Of a stretch of DNA of 64,000 nt, positions 1 through 12,074 are shown in pieces. The translations under genes were made by a program, and so were the position numbers. The first letter of the stretch is position 1, and each line of letters begins with the position of its first letter. Source of the stretch: Plasmodium malariae (taxonomy: Eukaryota; Apicomplexa; Aconoidasida; Haemosporida; Plasmodiidae); the NCBI RefSeq assembly GCF_900090045.1, contig NW_021638300.1:1-64000 (forward strand), in the 5' to 3' direction. Under the pieces are notes generated by a model. That model had not been told where the DNA came from. It ran no database searches and saw only the letters and a program-made list of their open reading frames with translations.

Positions 1-1780
1 TTTGAAATGTAAATAGGATATAACTAATTTTCTCAAACACCAACTATGTATTTTATAAAATTTACAAGTACATAAATGGTCATTAAACTACAAAATAAAG
101 TAACTAAGTTCATTGTAGTTGTACCTCTATCGTTAGAGTAAAATATTGTTCTTCGTAATTTATTCCTTAACAAACAATAAATTTACTAAAGGATTAAGAA
201 ATAAAAAATGTAACAAAAATATTATAAACAAAAGTATTCTTACAAGGTAAGTAATAAAAGAGATATCCATACATGCTAAATATTCTATACTTTTTTTCTG
301 AGTAATATTGGTATATTTCCGATATTAATATATAAATTAAATCCTCTATATAATTATTTTTCAAAAACAAAAAATATATTTATCACCTCAAATGACTAAC
401 ATATAATAAACACTCATTTCTTGATTAATTTATTTTCCGTAAAATTTGAATTATGTTTGACATTACACTAATCTTTTCATCAATAAGTCTATTCAATATA
501 ATCACTTTCATTTTCAGAATCATCTTATCCAATTTTAAATAATATATCTTTAATATATATATTATTTGTTCTTTCTCATTTTCTGATAATAATATATCGG
601 TTGTTGAATTTAAGGTTCCATCTTCACAGTTCTAGTTAACAAAATATTTATCTAGGATACGATTAATGAAAAAAAATATTTTTATTATTTATAATATTAT
701 AAATGTACATATAATGGAAATTTTCTTATAATACATTTAATTTCAGATATCAAAAATTATAAGTTAAACTCTCAACTATGTTATCATTAGGCCATGCAAT
801 ATAAATTAGAACATCCCTAAATAAAAAATATAATTCTGATTTTTTACTATAATAAAAGATTACATTTTTTCTTTCATATTAGTATTGTTTAATTTTACAA
901 TATTTTTAATTAAGAAAAATAATAACTGTTTATCTACAAGATAGCGATATAATATATATGTATTTGCATTGCTCTTTTATATTATAAAAACGCATACAAA
1001 TACATAAATAAATATAAATATAAAGTATAAAAAATCATATATAATTTTAAATATATTTTTGTAAATATTTTCAACAAATTTATATAAAAAGCAATAAAAA
1101 AAAAAAATAATTTTTTGTAAATCCAATAATATTCCTAAACGTTCCAAAAAAAAAAGAAATATATATATATATATATTATTAATATTCGAACAGAACAATT
1201 CTAAATTTTTATAATCAATAATTTCCATAATAAAATTAAAAAAAAATGACTTCTTTAGTTCATAGGGATTTTATTTCAGAATTAGTATAAATATAATATA
1301 TGCTGTGAAAATTGGTGCATTAGCTTATACAATGTATATAGTTATTAATTTGTTGCTTATCATCCAAAAAATAATCTTTCGGCTATATACAGTTTATACC
1401 CACTAAAAATTACGTTATAATTAAAAATATAAATATTTGTACTACATACAACAGTATTGATAGGAATGAAAAAAAAAAAAATAATAACACAAATTTTTTA
1501 TATGACACATGTTTTATTAAAATGTGACATGAACCTACGACATGAAAAGAATTTATACAGTAAAAATATAAAATTTATATTCTAGGATTAAATTAACGTA
1601 CAAACGTTTTTATTTAAAACGTATTATCCAATTTAACAGTTTATATAATTGTACCATCTTATTTAATTGACATATTATTGTTTTTATATAATATAAAATA
1701 ATGCATTCTTTTTATTATTTCTAAAGTGAAATTTATGAAAATTTAAGAATTAACAAATAATGTAATATATATATACTAAA
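1..1780. repeat. Subtelomeric repeat block, copy A (partial)
   Basis: This stretch aligns by eye with 29660-31440 (copy B) and 58870-60640 (copy C). Shared landmarks include a TAGAGTAAAATA-like run near 140, the ATAATATATCGGTTGTTGA region near 590, a TTTAGAATTGTTCTG-like run on the minus strand near 1200, and ATAATGCATT near 1700. It is interrupted on the left by the window edge and loses similarity before the STP1 pseudogene. The left half holds an eroded fam-type gene; the rest (about 880-1780) is AT-rich sequence with long A/T runs and no convincing gene. Divergence between copies is substantial, so this is an old duplication. Confidence 0.7.
30..870 (-). pseudogene. Eroded fam-type two-exon gene, relic A
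   Basis: The minus strand reads like a decayed relative of the fam genes. Near 800-865 is an exon-1 remnant, IIFFI*GCSNLY, matching the hydrophobic signal-peptide end of fam exon 1 (…ILLFWIC…). Near 655 is a TCCTAG acceptor-like site followed by residues aligning with relics B and C, including an acidic run DDSENESDYIE. Near 60-250 are remains of two hydrophobic segments (VYNIFVTFFIS), broken by several stops. No open frame survives. The parallel with relics B and C makes a gene remnant likely; the exact ends are approximate. Confidence 0.55.
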
Positions 1781-2339
1781 AAAAAATTTTTATATAAGAT
1801 CCTCATATACGCATTAATATCAATTTCATGGGAACCGGGCACCGACAATTTACTATATCTTATCTAAAATATAGATAATAAATAAATACAATTTAATAAT
1901 ATATGTAAAAATTTAATATATCCAAATATTTCAATAAAAAAAACTTTTATTAAGGAATCAAAAAAAAAAAAAACATTGCTTAAAACTTTTTAAATAAATA
2001 TGCTACTATATAACATTAAAAATTACTATTTGTTTTATATACACATTAAAATATTGCTATTTTTATTGAATCATGTGTAACTATAACTTTTGTAGAAATA
2101 TTCTAATAAGAATAAAAACAATTATATAATCTTGGAATATCTTTTAAATAAAACTTTGAATCTTCATATACTATGCCTCTTTTTCTATTTTACATAACTC
2201 ATTTCTTTGCATTCTACTTTTTCTTTCTTCCTTAGATTATAACAAAATTTAAGAAATTTATTTCATAGATATCGTACAACTTCTCCTGATTATTATTCAA
2301 ATATATTTTGAATTTGTCTTTATTAATATATAGCATGTA

Positions 2340-4848
2340 TTATTCTACCACTTGATAACATTCGTCTATGTTATTATCACTATCTAAGGAATTTATGTAT
2401 GCATCATTTTCTCTTATCCATTCTTTCAATTCTTCTCTGAAACAGTCTTCTCCCTCATAAGCATAATTTTTATTATTTTTTATATTCCCTAAAACATCTC
2501 CGTTAATATCAGTTAATTTTCCTCAATTTCTGGTTTAATATCTAAGTTTTTTCCTGTTATACATTCATTTATAGAATTATCGAAATGTGATTCCATATTT
2601 TCTATATACTCCTCATTTTTACATTCCTCTAATACCATCATAAATACTAGTATACACAGTTTTTCTAATAATTTTGTTTTAAAGTATTTATAAATACTTC
2701 ATAATTTTCTTTGTTTTCCAATTCTTCTTTATTCATAAATAATATATCAACCTTTCTTCCTTCATTTCATATGTATCTATCATATTATATTTTCCTCTCT
2801 CAATTTTTCAAACAAGTCCTCTTCCAAATATTTTTCTACAATAGTACCCTTCCTTGATACCCAACGTCTCCATATATCTTTTTTCTTTCTAAAAATGGAT
2901 CTTTTTCATTTTATTTGAAAGATATTTTCTTAATTTTTCACTATTTTTTATGTATGATCTTTCTTCTTTCCAATCATTTTTCAGATTGTTAAACCAATCC
3001 TTTTTTCTCATTTTTCCAAAAATTTATTCTTTCCACCCATTTACTCCATAGACTTTTTGTTTTTCAATTTCATTGGTACTTTTAATATTATCCATTACTA
3101 CTTCATCATCTTTAAGTTAGTGTAGTTCATTTCTTTTTTTGTTAATACTTCTTGGCATATTGCTAAAAATTCTCCTTTGTTATATTCCCATCTTTATTTC
3201 TGCATTCTTCCAGTATTTCCATATGTACTTCTATAATAGTTATGGATCTGTCCTTTTTTCCGTATAATACATTTTCATTTTTGTTCATATTATGTTCTTG
3301 TATTTTTATTTTTTTAATGATTTCTTCGTCTTCATTTATTGGGTGTTCCAAATAATTATGTCTTAAAAATTTACTTCTGTTATAATAGGAAGGTACTAAT
3401 ATTCTCAGAAATTTAACTTCTCTTCTTTTTATCTTTTTCTTTTTTTTAAACATACCTATTAAAACATACTACAATTTAATAGAAATATATTTATAAAATA
3501 AAATATTACATTAATTACAAGTTTATGTTATTTTTAATATTTTAGTTTTATTTTACTTTAATAAAAAAGGAAAATACTATAATAACTAGAAAGCTTGTTA
3601 AAATATACGATATGTGGGCGTTATATTGATTTCCTTCTGTATCTGCAATATCTTTTAAAATTTATATATTATTTAGCATATACATTTCAAAAATATAATA
3701 ATAAGTAAAATAAGTGATACCTGGTCTTTTAGAGGGTATAATAAAAACAGAACTTGAATCAGGTTTTAATGCTTCATCAGATGGTATAGTAGTTATATGA
3801 CCAGTACTTTCTCCTAATCCACGAGTTATTGGACGATGTTCTACAGGATCAGATTCAGTCATTGAAGTAGGTTGTTCTGAATTTTTAGGAAACTTTGATT
3901 TTTCAGATTCTGCAATTGGGGAATCTACAGCTGATCCAGGTAATTTTCCTGTACTTATAGTTTCAGATGTTTCAAGTAATGATGGTCCTGAAGTTGAAGC
4001 TTCTTCTTGTAGTGTACTTTGATTTTCAGACGCATTTCCTCTTACTCCTAAGGATATGTCTTCTCCTTTTCCTTCTCCTCTTATCTCTTTTCCATCTTCT
4101 TCTTCAAATGGAACTGAAACTGAAGGTAAAGCTTCAGAAAGTTCACTATATATTTCAGGATTCAGCAAGTTATTAATTGGTATTGAAAATTTCAATTTCC
4201 TTTGTTCATATGAGGAATTTTTTTGAATGAGCTCTCTTTTTCCCTCAAAATATTTTTTCCTATCATTAATCCAGATATTATATTCTTTAAGTATTTTCAT
4301 ACAAGCTGGATCATTATTACAACTATATGTATTATTTTCTGTAAGGAAGGATTTTAGTCGATTGAGCTCTCTATTTTTTTTTTTCATGAAAATCTTTTAC
4401 CTCATAACTTAATTCTAAAAGATTTCTCTCATTCTGCTTTATAATCATAGGGCATTCCCCATGTCTAGTTAGATCTTTATATTGAATTTTATACCAATTC
4501 TTTAGTGCTAAGTCCCATTTAGATTGATCAATATGTGCGGGTGCGTGGCTTTTCCCAATGATATAATCAGCCAGATCTAAGCAAGTTTTTCTAAATTTTC
4601 TTTTATTTTTCTCAACTCTTAAGGAAGAAGTTATTTTTTTAATATGTTGTCCTATGCTTGTAAATCTGGGATTTAAAATATATTGCACTGACGAAGAACC
4701 AAATCCATGCAAACCCTAGATTCAAAAAATTATTAGGAATTATTTAAGCCTTAATTTTTAATTAACTAATCTTTTGTTTTTACCACAAACTTAAAAATTG
4801 AGTATAAATTTAGATATATTAAAAAACATTAAATTTTACCAAATCCAT
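2340..4848 (-). pseudogene. STP1: STP1 family pseudogene (copy A)
   Basis: STP1 (subtelomeric transmembrane protein 1) is a variable single-span protein family related to SURFINs. A candidate exon 1 is ATGGATTTG at 4848-4840. Exon 2 (4715-3721) encodes GLHGFGSSSV… and the family signature GECPMIIKQNERNLLELSY. Exon 3 (3642-3557, 86 nt) encodes the membrane span FLVIIVFSFFIK. Exon 4 starts at 3468 (YVLIGMFKKKKKIKRREVKF). Exon 2 changes frame inside an 11-A run (4384-4374). Exon 4 meets a stop at 3163, and the rest, to a stop at 2340, continues only across several frame changes, though WFNN, WKEE and IWRRW signatures remain. Exons 2, 3 and 4 match copy B in order and phase. Exon 1 is the least certain part. 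The number of lesions supports a true pseudogene. Confidence 0.85.
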
Positions 4849-7800
4849 GATGAAGCTACATTATTACTATAGGTAATTCTAAATAACTATCTGAACTAAC
4901 AATAAAATTATATAAAATTTTATTTATCGATAGAGTAATTTTAAATTCTAATATATTAATTAAACGAAATTTTAAAATTATCAACATTACAGAAATTTAT
5001 ATGAGAATTATAAAAATTTTTAATACTTTAATATTTATTTTATATTCTTGATATCCTTTTTGTATTAAAAACTTATGTCACAAGAAGAGATATATCCTAA
5101 TCCTAATTTGGTATTAAATAAATGTAAGTATATATTTTTATGTAAAATTCATACCTCTTTTTTAAAAAAAAAACCCAATAGCTAATAATAAAAAATTACA
5201 GTAGAAGTAACATTAATAAGACATACATCATTTATACATAAAATTAACAATAATATACGTAATATAACATTTTTTTTTATTTTTTTTGTACTAACACCTA
5301 TATTTATAGTTATTTTTACTTGAACGCAAATAATAACTTTAATCTATTACTTGTTCAGAAACATATAATTTATAAGCAAAATCGTTATAAATACTTATAG
5401 TATGTTCCTCTTTATTGTCTTTTGTGATTTATTTTTGACATATGTCATGATAATATTATAACTTTATAAATAGTATTTTATATATACTTTTATCTCTTGA
5501 TGAGAATTAATAATATATAAATTACACTAAATTGTTGCTATAGTTAAGGCAAATACATAGGATTAATATGTACGAACATGTCTAATCATTCTATATATAT
5601 GAATTACATAAATTTCATTACTTATAGTAAATATTGTGAAATTTAATATTTTTAAATTAGTATAAATATTATATATAAGTGTTCTACTTGATATGTATGT
5701 TGCCACATTTGGATACGAATGATTCCATTAGGACTAAATTTTAATTAGTAAAATGGACATTAACGTATATTTATTAATAAAAATGCGTTTAACAACTTAT
5801 TCAAAATATGAAAAATTATTAGGTTATACTTATAAAGAAAATAATTATACAATATGGTTAAAAAAAAAAAAAAATTTTGTTAGAACATTACAATAAAAAA
5901 TAAAATTATTATAATTTCATGTAAATGCAATATTATATGAAATTAAAAAAAAATGTTGAACTTTCGTAATAATTTTTCTCTAATTATTAATATAAATGTT
6001 CAAATAAATAGATTAAAATTTATTATTTATTTTTTCAATTTTTACTGCATTTGATAACTATACGAATATATCTCTTTAACACTGTCAGTAAATATTATTT
6101 ACTATAAAAAATAAAAATATTCGTATATTATTTTACAATATTTTTAAGACATGTATTTGCAAAAGAAATTACAGAAAAATTTAAATGTATTATATATATT
6201 ACATGTTATTCTACTATAATGTAAATTTATATCTAATTTTAACACTTCACTTGTATTGGGTAAATAAAAGATTAAAAAATATTGAAAAAGTAATATAAAA
6301 AATATATATTAATAAATAATTAAATTTTTAATAATTTTATCAAGTAAACAGTTAAATTTATTATAGTTAAGTTTATTCATTCTATTTAAGATTTAATATA
6401 ATAAAGCATTTTTAACTTTTTAAATTAGCTATATACAATTTTTTGTTCCTTCAGAAACACAATCATTTTATTTTAATTTCTTACGATATATGCAATTTTT
6501 TTTTTTTTGAAATATGTTGCTTAATAACCGTATACATTGGAATATATATAAATATAATATTATTGTATTATAGGATATTATATATTTAAGTTGTAATTGA
6601 ATACATTATTTACATACATAAAAAACTTAAAATTGTATTTGAACATGTACAAACATAAAACAATATATGTTTTTCCTAAAATAATTTTAGATTATGAAAA
6701 AAAATAAGTAAAGTTTGCTTTCAAAAATTTATATAACCAAATTTTTTTTTTTTATTTAATATATTTTTTATTATTTTGCTTTTATAAATGATCAAAATTA
6801 TTTTATCGTATCGAAATTTATGCTTCACATTTTATTAAAAGTAATGAAAAATTAATAAAAATTCAAACATATTACTGAATATTTTATTTTTTCGTAACAT
6901 CATGAATATATTATTTATTTAAAAAATAATATTTAACATTAAAATAGATTTGTTTGTCATTTAAACATTTCACATTAAACACATTAACAGTATTACATTA
7001 TATATTAAGCAGCACAATTTCTAGCTACAAATATACTAAAAAACAATCCTATATAATATTTTTCGATTACTTCATATAATACAATATAATTTTCTCATAT
7101 TTAATTTGTATAAATGAAAAATTTAAGTTACTGTCATATATATTATTTTAAAAAGGTACACTTAAGTATTAAAATATTATAGTTCATACTATATCATTCT
7201 GCAGTCTGTAATTATAAATATATACTAATATTTCAAGCAGTATTAAAGCATAATATAGTAAAAAAATTATAACATAATAATTTATTTTACGATAAATATT
7301 TTTTAATTTTACGTTTTATCTTTTAGTAATACAAGTAAATATAGAGTCTACTAGTACTATACAAGAAATTTGTCTATATGTGTGATTTTTGTAAAAATTC
7401 AATAAATTATATCCCCATTATCTTAGTATAAAATATGAGATATTATTGTTAATATTCAATTAAAAATTTTTAATGCTACTTGATTACATACTTTTGTTCT
7501 CTATAGATTTGTTTAATATCAAATTCTAATTTATAGCATTTGCATTTTAATTTTTGGATTCCAGAGTTTATGCAATTTTTGACAAATTAATTATTATACT
7601 ACAAGAACTACAATTTATATGTTAATTATACATTCATATATATGACATATTCCAACTGTTACGAATGTTTTGTTAATTTAACTATAATTATGTTTATCTA
7701 TTATACTTACTATTCATAGTACGCTTATGCAATTATTTAATTATATATCCTTTACTATCCACTTATATATATTACATGCATGAATTGCTTATAAGAAATA

Positions 7801-10800
7801 TTATGCATTCATACTGTATTAATACCGAATAATAAAATGGTTATTGGTTATACAATTATAATTAATGCTTTTTTTATTCATTCTTCATATGTACCTTATA
7901 TTTTATAATTTTTCGTAAAATATTTGTCTTTTAATTTAATATATTTTTATTTTCAATGTTAAAATAGTTTATAAGTGTCTTCATCTATCAAATTTTTATG
8001 GTTCCATTAGGATAACACACTCATACTATTACATTTTCAGTATTTTTATTAAACAAAAAATTATTCTAACTTTTGTTTCTAAATTCATTCAAAACATACT
8101 TCATTATGCTTATTAAAGTCTTTTTTTATATTCACAAAGTTATCTGTTACTGAAAATTTATAAATTAGTATTTTGTTCTTTATATATTGTGCAATATCCC
8201 TTGTTACACTAATATATGTCATGCCTTTCAGAAGCACTTATCAGCATTTTACCATTTTGTTCACCTTCACATTTCGACATCTTTTAATTTTTTTTTTATT
8301 GAAAACAACATCATTGCCAAGTTGGAAAAAACAAATATTACTAAGAATTACATACAGAGAGAAACAATTCTATTAGAGTAATAAATAATTATCGTTATAT
8401 ATTAGGACTGTAAAAATGTGTTCACGTTTTTAATTAGAATGATATATAGTGTAATACAAAAGGAAACACATGAAAAATATTGCATTAAATATTAATCTAA
8501 TTATGGAAAATTAATAAATAAATTAACACCTAGTAGCATAAGGTTGTTTATATGACAATAATCTCTATAATCAGTATTTTACTGAAACTAAACATGAATG
8601 ATATTCAGCAACTTCATGTAGTTCATTAACATATTTTAACTATTCTACACTTTTGAAATTAGATATATACTTTTTACGAGTTCCATATTCACTTTAAAAT
8701 TTTTGCAATTGATTACATGAATTATTTCTATTTTGCTCAGCATATCTATTTATATTACTATTATATAATTAATAATATTTTTCAGCATAGATGCGATGAT
8801 TGTACATGTTAAATTGTTTAATAGTAAACTTTTTAGAATCAGTAATATATATAATTTATGTTAAAATGTATAATGAAAAAAGAATTTTATGGTAATCTTC
8901 TTTTTAGAAAAGTAAAAAAAAGATATCTTCAAGTAATATTTTGAAACTGCACATATAAAACATTATATTCCATAAAAATCGAACGTTTTATTTTTTGTAT
9001 ATATTGTAATATATAGCTAGTATAAATATATAAATAATACATTAAAATTGTTAATATTATTTTATATTATTTTCTTCTTTATATATGTATAATTTAGCAA
9101 ATATAAAAAATACTTAATGTGAAAGGTTTCTGCACTTTATGCAGATGTACATATAAGAATGCATTTTCCTTATATAATATATATTCAATAAGGAAAAAAT
9201 ATAATATTTTACAAAGACAATAAATCATTTTTATAGTATTCCTTAATACAGAAAAAACATAAATAAGTTAGTAAATATATATATTTTGTTTTATTAAAAC
9301 ATCCCAAAAAAATATATAGGAACAGTTATTGTTACTAAAATAGAAAAATTCTCTTTAAATGTAAAGGTTCAATAGAACTTCAATATATACAAAGTTTATT
9401 TTTATTCTTTTTGTACGTTACATTTGTAGTATTATGAATATATAAAAATGCATTAATATTTATTTCATTCTAAACATCAGCTATATGTAAGATAGTTAGA
9501 GAACCTAGTTGTGCTAAAAACTAATAAAAACCAAATGAGCACTTCCATAAATTCTGTCATAACAAAATTATATATATATTAAAATGATAATAATATATTA
9601 TTGTTAATTATTGTAAATTTTTTTTTTTTTTATTATTTTTTAATTATTCAATTGGAAGAATAATATTTTTTTTAAGTGAACAACAGTATAATGTATTTAG
9701 GTGATTATAATTAATATTGGGCATATATTTTTTTTATATTTATTAAAAATTTGGTTTTAATACATAATTAATACAAATATATTTGCATAATATTTCCTTT
9801 AAATGTATTCTTAATAAAATGTTATATATATATATTTAAACATGCTGGAATATCATTAGTGCATTTTATATGAAAATTCCACTTATTTAATATATCTATT
9901 TTAATACTAAAATATATTTTTTAAATAAATTAATAAAATAATCATTGAACTATGGAGAAATATCATATAATTCATAATAATATTTACTATTTTTTTCATT
10001 TATTTAACTTATATGTTATGTATAAACAGTAATGTTATGCAATAAATTTTATTATATATTAAAAATATAATAATAGAGGATACGTCAAAACAATAAGATT
10101 TTTCATACATATATAAAACAAAAAAAAAAAAAAAATAGAAGAAATAAATTGTTATATATACACTTGATAACAATTATAATAATGTTCTTCCAATATACTT
10201 TCACATATTTCAGAAAATTATATATTCTTTTATTTTGCTACCTAATCATCCACTATTACCTATATATTATGTACTATATTTTCCACATATCTTATACATT
10301 CAAATGAGATATTTTAAATATATAATATCTTAAAAAATGATGAATTATTGTCACATATATTCTCATGTACAATGTAATAAATAAAAATATTTTTAAAAAA
10401 ATGAGATGGAATGTAAGGGATTAAAATATAAAGAACATAAAAAAAAAAAAAAAATTCAGTAAAAATAAATTCAAAAATTACAAATAAGTAAAAACCAATA
10501 ATTCTTTAATATAACAGATTGGTTAAACATAATTATATTACATCAACCACTAATTCAAATAATTATTTACTAAAATTTACTAATATATATATTATTTTAA
10601 TTTCTTGCTTATTCATTATCTTTTATATGCTTGTTTCAAAAGAAATTTTAAAATAAGTAATAATATATTTACATTAACAATTAATAAATTATATTGCAAG
10701 TAATATTTTTAAAGAGTTCTGTGATTTCATTTTTTGATTAATATTTAAAAATATATTATACGCTAATACTTAATTTTGTCATTCTAGATCATAAATGAAT

Positions 10801-12074
10801 ACTTAATAATAGTCTTAAAACGATTTTTTCATATTCATAGCAAATGCAGAAAAAAAAATAAAAATAGAAATAAAATTAAAAAAAAATTTTTATGATGTAT
10901 TTATTAGAATATATATATGAATAAGTACAAAAAAACAGTTATGAAACTTCAATAATGTTGTATTATTTAATTTAATATATTATTGCATTTACGTAGAATT
11001 TAGTATTATTATTTTTCATTACATAGTTATAATTCATTTTACGATTTTTTAGACATATAGTACGAATAACGTTCTCACAAGTATATTCTAATAATTTTTC
11101 ATATATTTCATAAGCACTCAACATTTTATTCAATAAATAATATACCTTAAGTTATTCTTTATACATTAACATTTAGTCCAAATGAAATCAATTTTATTCA
11201 AAAGTGGTAATAGACAAGTACAGAATATACATATGTATGTATATGTATGATAATGTATACTATTTAAAATTATTTTATAGCATAATATATAGCATAACTT
11301 ATTAAATTTTTGGTAGAATATTTGCATATATTATTAAATGGATTAAGTGCATTATAATGTTATTTATCATTCTCAAAAACAGAAACAATATAGTATAATT
11401 TATATATTATTATTTCCCATTTCTATATATAAGGTATTAAAAATAAAAAACTGTTAACAATATAATTACAATGTCATGCGAAGTATTGGAAAAATGATAA
11501 ATGTAACATAATAACAAACATACAATAAGTGTTAATAATTATCTGGTTTATAGATTATTTATTTTCCAAAAAAACTTGAACAAAAAGAATTGTTTACCTT
11601 AATACACAATAGTATTTATATACTTTATTTTGCGTTAAAAAAAAAAAAAAGAGCCAAAAGAAAAAGCAATAAATTGATTAATAATATTTATATATAATAA
11701 ATTTTAACTTATTTACATTTAATTTATATGTAATTTTTTTTTTGTAAGTTATTGGGATCCCTATAATAATGGTTATATAAATTTTATACACTAATATATA
11801 CTTAACTACCATTTAATTTCAAAACATATTTAGGATATATCTTCCGTTGTTTTATATTTATTTAAGGTAAAATAAGATAAAACTCTTACAGAATATATAA
11901 TAATAAATTTATTTACTTTATATTTCTAATATAAATTACTACATAGCTCATAAATATGTAATTCCTCTTAATACATCTTAATTTTTAAAATACGCTATTG
12001 ATACAAAATGTGCACGGTTAAATTTCTTTAACATTTTCATTTTCAACGAACTAGAGCATCGATATAGGGTCATT
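4849..12074. other. Gene-poor intergenic region between divergent STP1 copies
   Basis: About 7.2 kb of AT-rich sequence lies between the two STP1 starts. It contains many A or T runs of 10 or more bases (for example near 5860, 10115, 10440 and 11640) and no gene that could be supported. Both STP1 5' regions must lie within it, but no shared promoter sequence was recognised. A weakly coding-like minus-strand stretch near 7940-8310 is listed separately. Confidence 0.6.
7940..8310 (-). pseudogene. Possible eroded coding stretch, family unknown
   Basis: The minus strand is purine-rich and gives protein-like runs such as SVTRDIAQYIKNKIL and VNIKKDFNKHNEVCFE, joined only across stops and frame changes. 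The mix of charged residues and Cys differs from the Ile/Tyr/Asn/Lys-only translations typical of the surrounding spacer. I cannot assign a family; a decayed surface-antigen exon is one possibility and chance is another. Confidence 0.2.

Noticed and set aside
977..1228. 83-residue minus-strand reading frame beginning MEIIDYKNLELF
   Set aside because: Mostly Ile/Tyr/Phe/Lys from simple sequence; the counterparts in blocks B and C are broken, and it lies in the spacer upstream of relic A. Treated as chance openness within the repeat block.
3967..4176. Plus-strand Leu-rich reading frame
   Set aside because: It is the complement of STP1 exon 2 on the minus strand; the coding signal and exon structure belong to STP1.
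4711..4717. AACCCTA, resembling the Plasmodium telomere repeat unit
   Set aside because: A single unit at an exon border (its reverse complement forms the acceptor), not a telomere or interstitial array.
8173..8381. Two overlapping plus-strand reading frames of 64-67 residues
   Set aside because: They overlap in different frames, lack any family signature and lie opposite a purine-rich strand that looks more coding-like.
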